A DNA stretch of 64,000 nt from Bdellovibrio sp. qaytius (GTDB taxonomy: Bacteria > Bdellovibrionota > Bdellovibrionia > Bdellovibrionales > Bdellovibrionaceae). How positions within the stretch are numbered: the first letter of the stretch is position 1; each line of letters opens with the position of its first letter. Made by a program: the position numbers and the translations under genes. The stretch spans positions 1,944,001 to 2,008,000 of the forward strand of contig CP025734.1 of the NCBI GenBank assembly GCA_004011035.1, read 5' to 3'. Positions 27,726 to 34,797 of the stretch are shown in pieces. The notes beneath the pieces are model-generated. The model was not told the origin of the DNA. It made no database searches and worked only from the letters and a program-made list of their open reading frames with translations.

Positions 27726-28484
27726 ATGAAAAACAGTGAAAAGGCCCCTAACGACTATAAATTGGCGATTTCTAAATTAAAGGTCACCTTAAAACAAAGG
27801 GGCATGACTTACCGTGAATTAGGTCAAGCGATCGGCCTTTCTGAATCAGGCGTAAAAAAAATATTTTTAGCTGATGATGGTTCTTTTCTGCGCTTATCAC
27901 AAATTGCAAAATTTCTGGGGCTATCGCTGACAGAACTTGTCAGCGATCAGCGTACGACCAATGTTGGTTTTTCTGATAAACAACAAAATGAATTTTTAAA
28001 TAGCCCCATCCTATTTAAACTTTTTTGGTTATTAGTTTATGAAAGGTCTGACTTATCTTTCGCCAAAAAAGAACTGTCTTTATCAACTACTGAAGCCTTT
28101 AAGCTTGTGCGAAAATTAGATTTATTAGGCTTAGTAAAACTACTCCCCGGCGAGCGCATTATCGTGCCGTCGATTAAAGCCGTCAGCTGGAAGGGTTCAG
28201 GCAAGTTTGTTGAAAAACTTTACCGTGAATGGACTTCTCAGATGATGTCTCAAATTGCCAAACCTGAAAGCGAAGAGGGTGAACTTTTTATCTTTCGCTA
28301 TGTGCAGATGAGCTCAAAAACTTACGCTGAATTTATTTCAGCCCAACGAGCTCTCGAGGCCGAGTTTTTACGTCGATCAATTCGTGAAATGCAGCTAATG
28401 CCCAGTGATTTAAAACACGTCAGATGGCTTGTGGCCTCAGACAACAAAAGTTTTGTGACTGGCAAGGCACTCGATCAACAGTAA
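27726..28484 (+). CDS. XRE-type helix-turn-helix transcriptional regulator
   Basis: 252 residues. An N-terminal Cro/C1 helix-turn-helix (about 15-65; LGQAIGLSESGVKKIFLADD) is followed by a domain with a winged-helix-like segment (LSLSTTEAFKLVRKLDLLGLVKLL). The C-terminal helical region is unassigned. It is transcribed away from the FeeM-like/FAD oxidase operon and just ahead of a Rieske oxygenase gene, so it is a candidate local regulator of both. Inducer unknown. Confidence 0.75.
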   Translation: MKNSEKAPNDYKLAISKLKVTLKQRGMTYRELGQAIGLSESGVKKIFLADDGSFLRLSQIAKFLGLSLTELVSDQRTTNVGFSDKQQNEFLNSPILFKLFWLLVYERSDLSFAKKELSLSTTEAFKLVRKLDLLGLVKLLPGERIIVPSIKAVSWKGSGKFVEKLYREWTSQMMSQIAKPESEEGELFIFRYVQMSSKTYAEFISAQRALEAEFLRRSIREMQLMPSDLKHVRWLVASDNKSFVTGKALDQQ

Positions 28485-28551
28485 CCATTAGTTAAGTATC
28501 TATAACTTAAATGCAATTATTGTTGCTTGTGACATCTGCTAACTATGTCTA

Positions 28552-29616
28552 ATGAGAACCATTGATCAGATCACTGAACAAACTTTAAAATATATCAATT
28601 CAGAAACGACTGAGAGTAATCACTCAGAATCAGTCAATCCCATCAGTTCTTATCTAGATCAAGCTCAGTTTATGTTCGAAAAAAATAAACTGTTTCGCAA
28701 CTTTCCAATCCCCACGATTTCCGCTACTGAAATTCCGAACGCGAATGATTATGTAACGCGAACTATTTGCGAAGTGCCGCTGATTATCTATCGCAACCCG
28801 CAAAATGAAATCAAAGTGTTTTTAAATGTTTGTCGCCACCGTGGAGCAAAGCTTGCAACAGCAACGCATGTGCAAAATTGCAAAACTTTCACCTGCCCGT
28901 TTCACGGTTGGAAATACGACGAAGGTCAAAACCTAACCGAACTAAAATCTTATACATTTGCAGGTATAATTTGGGTTTTATTAGATCCAGAAACTCAAGT
29001 TTCACTACCTCAAGTATTTTCACAATTCGAACAGGAACTTAATCAACTCGAAGCAAAAACCGCGTACGCAATGCCAGACAATATTTTTCAGAAAAATTTT
29101 AACTGGAAGATCGGCGTTGAAGCTTTTTTAGAAGTTGATCACTTTCCCTTTGCGCATGCGCCCTACTTAGCCAATATTCAATACCCGGGATTAAGCCTAA
29201 GTGATCAAGTCGACAATAATTTTCGCATCGTTGTTCCGTTACAAAAACCAACGCCTGAGCAGTTTATTTTAAATTGGGCCCAGATCATGTATTTTATTTT
29301 TCCGAGCAGTTTTCTGCTCGTGTACAGTGATCATATCGCTTTATTAAGTTTAGTACCGACTGACATTGATAAAACTGAATTTCGTTACACTCCGCTTGTA
29401 AAAACTAAGGTTGATATAACTTCTGAAGTGATTCAAAAGAAAGTCGATTTTTTAAAAGTTATTTTACAGCAAGATTTCGATATTCTTGAAGACATTCAAA
29501 AAGGGCTTTATTCAGGCGCGAATAAAGAAATGACATTTACAAACACCGAGCATGTCTTAAATAGTTTTCATCGATTAATTTCAAAAGCGCGCGGGATCAT
29601 AAACTTGCCGATTTAA
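28552..29616 (+). CDS. Rieske non-haem iron oxygenase, alpha-subunit type
   Basis: 354 residues. The Rieske [2Fe-2S] site is intact: Cys94-x-His96 (VCRHRG) and Cys115-x2-His118 (CPFHGWKY). The mononuclear iron motif is in EVDHFPFAHAP, with His197 and His202. Such enzymes hydroxylate or demethylate aromatic, amine or terpenoid substrates with electrons from a separate reductase, which is not present here. It follows the HTH regulator by 67 bp. The last 36 bp overlap the convergent DadA-like gene. Confidence 0.83.
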   Translation: MRTIDQITEQTLKYINSETTESNHSESVNPISSYLDQAQFMFEKNKLFRNFPIPTISATEIPNANDYVTRTICEVPLIIYRNPQNEIKVFLNVCRHRGAKLATATHVQNCKTFTCPFHGWKYDEGQNLTELKSYTFAGIIWVLLDPETQVSLPQVFSQFEQELNQLEAKTAYAMPDNIFQKNFNWKIGVEAFLEVDHFPFAHAPYLANIQYPGLSLSDQVDNNFRIVVPLQKPTPEQFILNWAQIMYFIFPSSFLLVYSDHIALLSLVPTDIDKTEFRYTPLVKTKVDITSEVIQKKVDFLKVILQQDFDILEDIQKGLYSGANKEMTFTNTEHVLNSFHRLISKARGIINLPI

Positions 29617-30831
29617 ATCAGACTGACCTAGCACAATTAAGTCACTCACTAATTGTCCCGTACCTAAGCCTGATTGCAGCCCTAACATTTGATGACCACA
29701 AGCCATCATAAGATTGCTATAATCTTTAGCCCATCCAATCAATGGCACCCCATCTGGAGTGCACGGGCGCAGTCCGCGCCAGGTCTCATGAATTTTTATA
29801 CTTTCAGGAATATCTAAAAATTCTTTAGCTCCATCAAAAATGGCTTTAACCCTACGCTCGGTGATTGAAAAATCTTGGTTCACTAATTCTAATGTGCCAG
29901 CAATGCGCAGAGAATCTTGGCGCGGCGTGATCGCTATTTTACGATCTAAGATCATAATCGGAATTTTCGGTTGTGACTTCAGACGATCCACGATCAGCGC
30001 ATAACCTTTACCACCTAGAATAGGCACATTCAAATTAAGTTCAGCCGCAATCGCTTGCGACCAGCTACCGGTCGCTAACACAAAAGCCTCAGCGAGTATT
30101 TCACCTTTAGAGGTTAGAATAGATTTAATTTTTTTGTTAGAGCCATCAGTCGTGATATTTGCTTTTTGAAACTCAGTGTGTTCTAAAATTTTTACTCCAA
30201 GTTTTAAAGCTTTTTTTGTGAGTGCTTGCACAACTTTTAAAGGCTCGGCGTGGGCTTCATTTGTAAAATAAACTCCACCTAAGAGATTTCCTTTTAAGGC
30301 CGGTTCTAATTCTTTGATTTGCTCGGCGTTTAAAATTTTACCTGGTACATTATATTTTTCGACGAGATTTAATTCTTGAACTGCCGCTTTAACACCTTCA
30401 TTGGTGGCACTGACCATAAGTAAACCTTTTTGCTGCATTTCAATTTCAGGATATTCTTGAGCTAAAATTTTATAGTCGTTTAAACTTTTCATTGAAAGTG
30501 CGACTAAAGCTTCGATAGCGATTTGAGATTTTTTCTCGGTCATCGACAATAAGAATCTGGTTAACCACTGTGTTAATAAAACACTGGGCACAGGTTTAAT
30601 ATAAAGTGGCCCACTTGGGTTTAACATCCACTTCATTGATTTTAAAAGCATTCCAGGCATGGGTAAAGGCATCGAAAAACAAGGGGTCATCCAACCCGCG
30701 TTACCATATGAGCAGCCATAGCCCACTTGCTCTTTTTCAATCACGACAACATCAGCCCCGGCTTCTGCTAATTTCACAGCGCAAGATAAACCGATAATGC
30801 CACCACCGATAACTGTTATGCTTTTCTTCAT
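29581..30831 (-). CDS. FAD-dependent amino acid oxidase/dehydrogenase (DadA/DAO family)
   Basis: 416 residues with the N-terminal dinucleotide fold GGGIIG (Gly9-x-Gly11-x2-Gly14) and acidic VVVIEK strand end. The DAO signature TWRGLRPCTPDGVPLIG and the GHQMLGLQSGLGTG block near the C-terminus are typical of D-amino acid dehydrogenase DadA. It would deaminate D-amino acids, possibly from peptidoglycan turnover. The start at 30831 is chosen because a TTGATA-17-CAAAAT promoter ends exactly 6 nt before it. The longer in-frame start would lie upstream of that promoter. Confidence 0.85.
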   Translation of the reverse strand: MKKSITVIGGGIIGLSCAVKLAEAGADVVVIEKEQVGYGCSYGNAGWMTPCFSMPLPMPGMLLKSMKWMLNPSGPLYIKPVPSVLLTQWLTRFLLSMTEKKSQIAIEALVALSMKSLNDYKILAQEYPEIEMQQKGLLMVSATNEGVKAAVQELNLVEKYNVPGKILNAEQIKELEPALKGNLLGGVYFTNEAHAEPLKVVQALTKKALKLGVKILEHTEFQKANITTDGSNKKIKSILTSKGEILAEAFVLATGSWSQAIAAELNLNVPILGGKGYALIVDRLKSQPKIPIMILDRKIAITPRQDSLRIAGTLELVNQDFSITERRVKAIFDGAKEFLDIPESIKIHETWRGLRPCTPDGVPLIGWAKDYSNLMMACGHQMLGLQSGLGTGQLVSDLIVLGQSDLNRQVYDPARF

Positions 30832-30837
30832 AAGCTT

Positions 30838-30866
30838 ATTTTGACGTTTGAAGCCTAATTTATCAA
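30838..30866 (-). promoter_or_regulatory. Promoter of the DadA-like gene, leaderless
   Basis: Minus strand TTGATA (5 of 6), 17 bp, CAAAAT (4 of 6), 6 nt, ATG at 30831. It faces away from the next promoter within an 85 bp divergent region. Confidence 0.6.
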
Positions 30867-30881
30867 ATGAAAACAATTTAG

Positions 30882-30910
30882 TTGTCGTTCAATGCTTTTT
30901 TGTCTATCTA
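30882..30910 (+). promoter_or_regulatory. Promoter of the DUF4430-like gene, leaderless
   Basis: TTGTCG, 17 bp, TATCTA, 6 nt, ATG at 30917. It supports the short start that exposes a signal peptide. Confidence 0.45.
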
Positions 30911-30916
30911 AGATCT

Positions 30917-31354
30917 ATGAAATTCATCTTCGCCCTCTTATTACCCTTACAGGTTTATGCTCTTACTTTTGAAGTGATCGGACCCTGTTCTGATCAACCG
31001 TTTTACGAAACATCGACGACTTTAAAACACACGAACTTAGGACACCTGACAGAATTTCTTTTAAATAAGGGATCTATCCCCTACACAGGTGATGCAACAG
31101 GTATTGGTTCAATTAATGGTTCGCCAGTAGGTGACGATGCTTTAGAGGTCTTATCAGATTCGACAATGCGCGCTTATGGTTGGTGCGTTGAAGTTGATGG
31201 CGTTCAGCCCGATGTGATGCCTGATAAAGTTATGATTAGTGAAAATGTAAAACACATTCGCTGGTTTTACGCTTTTTCATTATATGTCTCTGGTGAATGG
31301 ACTCAGTACTGCACACCTGCGCACACGGTTAAGTCTGCGCAAATTTGTAAATAA
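30917..31354 (+). CDS. Secreted DUF4430-like protein
   Basis: 145 residues: signal peptide (MKFIFALLLPLQVYA), then a single domain with an LGHLTEFLLNKGSIPYTGD segment, YGWCVEVDGVQP and IRWFYAFSLYVSGEW. This resembles DUF4430, the domain also found at the C-terminus of cobalamin carriers. Four cysteines after the signal could form two disulfides. Role unknown; ligand binding is only a possibility from the fold. It ends 2 bp before the convergent lipoprotein stop. Confidence 0.65.
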   Translation: MKFIFALLLPLQVYALTFEVIGPCSDQPFYETSTTLKHTNLGHLTEFLLNKGSIPYTGDATGIGSINGSPVGDDALEVLSDSTMRAYGWCVEVDGVQPDVMPDKVMISENVKHIRWFYAFSLYVSGEWTQYCTPAHTVKSAQICK

Positions 31355-31356
31355 AT

Positions 31357-33339
31357 TTATTTAATACAACCAATGGCTACGTTGTTTCCAGCGTAGTCGA
31401 CTAATCCGTATCCTGCGACTCCGCCTTGGGCTTTACACATCAGATCGGCGGCCGCACGGCAACTATCGCTTCCTGGCACAGCTTGCGAACACGCTGAGAC
31501 TTTTTCAGTCAAGGCTGTGAATGTTGAACTGATTGAAAAACTGTTAGAAGCTTTTAAGCAAGTCACTGTTAAATTATTACCACCGGCCTCTTGAGGGCCA
31601 TACCCGCCAGCATAACCTTTATTTTGACAGTAATGATAAACTGCCGACTGACAAGAACCCGTCGCTGTTGAAATTTGCGTACAGTCACTGTTGATGCTAC
31701 TTAGTTCACTTAAATTTACATTTAATTGAGTTCCTGCACTTGAACCAACGCAAGCTACTGTCATGTTATCAATGTAATGTTGTAAGACTCCAGTTCCTGA
31801 TAAATAACCTTGTGATTGGCAGTATCTTGAAGAGGCTGCATTACATGCAACATCATTTGATAAAGTGTAACCACAACTTCTGTGAAATAATTGAACCACT
31901 GTAAACGTTGCACTTAAAGTCAGAGCACTGACTGTTGGATTCGGTTTTGGATTATCTCCGTTGGCAGCCACAGTTTTTAAATTATTTAAATCAATAGAGT
32001 ATTTTTGATATCCGGGAGCAATCACTGGCGTCACAGGATTTGAACCATTTAAGTTAGCCGTTGTGTGTTGCCCCATCATAAACTGCGATCCGTTAGGCAT
32101 TTTAAAAAAACGTACATACTCCATCGGATTAAAAGGCAGCGCTGGTGAATTCACATAATTTTTATTAAAAATTTGAAAACCTAATGGAGTAGTTGAGCTT
32201 GCAATGCGTGTGCGATAACAAGCATAGATTGGGCTTAGTGGCGTAATACAACCAAAACCACCGACCGCTCCAACCGCATAAATCGTATCACCTTTAACAT
32301 AAAAATCAAAAATGTCAGATACATGATTAGCAGTTACATCACCTGGTGTACCACCCCATACTTCAATACTTTTTGCAGCATCACCAGCATACATTGATAC
32401 ACCTGCAGAATCTTTGATCCACATTTTCTTTTGCGCCGATGAATCTTGTGCGACTTCTGCTCCGCGACTTGCGACTGAAAGTAACACAAGGCCGCCGTCT
32501 TTGTTCACGTCAAAATGACAAGCTGTCCAGTAGATATATAATTTATTTTTGAAAGCTAATAGTTTAGGAACGCTGGCTGAATACACTTCAGTTTTAGTTG
32601 CGTTATATGTTCCGCGCACGATGACGCTTAAACGATTAGTATCTAGGCCATTCGCAATTGTAAAAGGCGCGATACAAGACGAAGCCCCTATTCCGAAAGG
32701 TCCAGCACATTCAAAGGCCACCCACATTTCATTATTAAATTGAACGATATGCGGATCATAGGCACTTTCAATTTTATTTCCAGCAGCATCAGTCACATCG
32801 GGTTTAAAAACATATTTTACAAAAGATAACGTGTTTGTCTCCCACGTCATTTTAAAAAGAGCTAAACTCCAATTGGTGCCGTCACACGCACCCGGAGTGC
32901 TGCCGTTTAATATACGACCAATAAAATAATTTGAATCAGTTGGAACTTGAGTAAACGACACTGAATTACAAATGCCTTTACCATCTTTAACTATACTTAC
33001 ACCTTGTGGAACTCCAATTTTTGGAGCGGCTTGAGTGACTGCAGGAGTCTTTGCCGGAGCAACAGGAGTTTTTACGGGAGTTTTTGCAGGTGTGGTTGGA
33101 GCCTTAACTTGTGAGGTGCTTGCTGCTGCAGACGCAGTTGCTGTCTGACTCGAGCTTTGAGTGGACGCGGGAATTCTTTTAACAGATTTTGATTGATCAA
33201 CGGCACTGATTGCATCTGAAGCATCAGTAGATGAATCAACTGCAGATAATGGCTGATTACCGGGCGCACAATTTTGAAATCCAAAAAGTGTAATCCCCAA
33301 TAAAATGCCAATCGAAACGCGCACACGTATATTTCGCAT
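31357..33339 (-). CDS. Large lipoprotein with beta-propeller-like region and three cysteine modules
   Basis: 660 residues. The lipobox FQNC puts the lipidated Cys at 24. A low-complexity Ser/Ala/Thr/Pro linker with TPAKTPV-type repeats (about 50-105) follows. Residues about 110-470 are strand-rich with motifs like NEMWVAFECAGP and NKLYIYWTACH, reminiscent of GH43-type propellers. The C-terminus holds three modules of exact 64-residue period (Cys at 489, 499, 507, 530; 553, 563, 571, 594; 617, 627, 635, 658). AGGGGA precedes the ATG. Probably a surface-binding protein; ligand unknown. Confidence 0.75.
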   Translation of the reverse strand: MRNIRVRVSIGILLGITLFGFQNCAPGNQPLSAVDSSTDASDAISAVDQSKSVKRIPASTQSSSQTATASAAASTSQVKAPTTPAKTPVKTPVAPAKTPAVTQAAPKIGVPQGVSIVKDGKGICNSVSFTQVPTDSNYFIGRILNGSTPGACDGTNWSLALFKMTWETNTLSFVKYVFKPDVTDAAGNKIESAYDPHIVQFNNEMWVAFECAGPFGIGASSCIAPFTIANGLDTNRLSVIVRGTYNATKTEVYSASVPKLLAFKNKLYIYWTACHFDVNKDGGLVLLSVASRGAEVAQDSSAQKKMWIKDSAGVSMYAGDAAKSIEVWGGTPGDVTANHVSDIFDFYVKGDTIYAVGAVGGFGCITPLSPIYACYRTRIASSTTPLGFQIFNKNYVNSPALPFNPMEYVRFFKMPNGSQFMMGQHTTANLNGSNPVTPVIAPGYQKYSIDLNNLKTVAANGDNPKPNPTVSALTLSATFTVVQLFHRSCGYTLSNDVACNAASSRYCQSQGYLSGTGVLQHYIDNMTVACVGSSAGTQLNVNLSELSSINSDCTQISTATGSCQSAVYHYCQNKGYAGGYGPQEAGGNNLTVTCLKASNSFSISSTFTALTEKVSACSQAVPGSDSCRAAADLMCKAQGGVAGYGLVDYAGNNVAIGCIK

Positions 33340-33360
33340 ATTATAGTTCCCCTACTATCG

Positions 33361-33380
33361 ATTCTAATATTCACTAGAAT
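33361..33380. promoter_or_regulatory. Inverted repeat upstream of the large lipoprotein gene
   Basis: ATTCTA and TAGAAT separated by 8 bp, about 20-40 bp upstream of the start on the minus strand. Position fits an operator or leader element. The rest of the 187 bp gap to the next gene shows no further feature. Confidence 0.35.
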
Positions 33381-33526
33381 AATTTCCAGGGTATAAACGA
33401 GTTCGTATCAGCGTGGACCAAAACTATGTCGAAGTTTTTTACGAAGAAATTTCGATCTGTCGAATAGATCTACGAATGAAAAAAATCTTAACAATCTCGA
33501 TACGAGACATCCCTACCAATCGCAGA

Positions 33527-34699
33527 TTAGAAGCCTGAGCAATTCACAGTCTCCTCAGCCGGAACAGCGATCGCAGAGGCCCAGTCTTTTTCAAAAATAC
33601 CAGACATGGTTTTAATGGGTTCTATTTCTGAAAAGAGTATTCCTAATTCGCGAGCGTAGGTTGTTGAATTTTTAGAAAAATTAACAGAACCAATATATGA
33701 AACAACGCCATCAGCAATGACCATTTTAGAGTGCATATAAGGATGTTCAATACTTTCTGGAGTGGGCATGACTTTAGTTTGTACGCCACCTGCAGCTAAT
33801 TCTTTTAAATACGGAAAATTTAACTTGGCGCTACCGCCTTTACTACACATCGGCACAAGAACTCTGACGATGATTCCTTTTTTTGCTGCGGCAATGAAAG
33901 CTGATTGAATTTGTGCGTGGCCAAGATTTTCAACTTGCACTGATAAAGACTTTTTAGCCGATGAAATTAAATTAACTAATTTCGCTAACGAATTAACAGG
34001 GCTCAACACCAGATGAAGTTCACTGACCTGAGGAGTAATCCCCTGCTGAGAACTCGCATTTTGCCAATCTTGTTCAAAAACATTGATCACTTCACCGATC
34101 ACCGCCGTATCATGAACGATCAGGCCGAAGTCTCGTGTGATTTCAGTTAATTTCGTTAAATTAATCGCCGTGATAAAGGCTTCTGAGGTATTGATCACCA
34201 TAGCTTTTGAATGTGTGATTGTAAAAGCTGAGGTGCTTGCGCGCACATCTACTCCAGCAGCTTTTAATTTTTCAAAAGCATAGTCAAAGGTTGGCAGATT
34301 TAAACTGATTCCGTCTAAAATAACTTTAACAGTCACACCACGATTTTGGGCTGAAACTAAAGCGTTGATTATATCTGTATCAGTTAAATGAAACATCTCC
34401 ATTCGAATAATATCACCGCTCATCGTTTTATTAATACTGCGCAAGAACTCTGTATGACCATTTGGGTTTGGCGTTACAATTAATTGAACAGAGCCCTTCA
34501 GAAGCGCAACGGCCTCCATCCCATTCACAGTCGGCTGCGGCTCTGGCTGCGGCGTTGGAGTATTTTGCACAGGTGGATCTTCAGTTGTTGGAATAGACGA
34601 TGGAGAATTCACACTTGAAGTTTCTGTTGTCGGGCTATTGGACTTCGTGCAATTGAAAAAAGAAAAACAAACAAATAAAAGTAAAAAATGATTTTTCAT
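33527..34699 (-). CDS. Phospholipase D-like lipoprotein (two HKD motifs)
   Basis: 390 residues. A lipoprotein signal (lipid Cys17 in FFNCT) leads to a Pro/Thr/Ser linker (about 20-58) and two PLD half-domains. The second motif is complete (His323-x-Lys325-x4-Asp330, then YIGSVNFS). The first keeps His163 and Lys165, but the Asp position is Asn170 and GSxN is replaced by ITAIN. Both catalytic histidines remain, so phosphodiesterase activity on lipids or nucleic acids is possible. Likely periplasmic or outer-membrane-bound. Confidence 0.82.
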   Translation of the reverse strand: MKNHFLLLFVCFSFFNCTKSNSPTTETSSVNSPSSIPTTEDPPVQNTPTPQPEPQPTVNGMEAVALLKGSVQLIVTPNPNGHTEFLRSINKTMSGDIIRMEMFHLTDTDIINALVSAQNRGVTVKVILDGISLNLPTFDYAFEKLKAAGVDVRASTSAFTITHSKAMVINTSEAFITAINLTKLTEITRDFGLIVHDTAVIGEVINVFEQDWQNASSQQGITPQVSELHLVLSPVNSLAKLVNLISSAKKSLSVQVENLGHAQIQSAFIAAAKKGIIVRVLVPMCSKGGSAKLNFPYLKELAAGGVQTKVMPTPESIEHPYMHSKMVIADGVVSYIGSVNFSKNSTTYARELGILFSEIEPIKTMSGIFEKDWASAIAVPAEETVNCSGF

Positions 34700-34797
34700 C
34701 TTTTAGTTGTAATTGGTTTTTTCAAAATTTCAAAGTTAAAGTCGCGTAAACAAGCGTCTTTATGGACCAATTTAAATTCGTACTGGTTTTAATTTAG

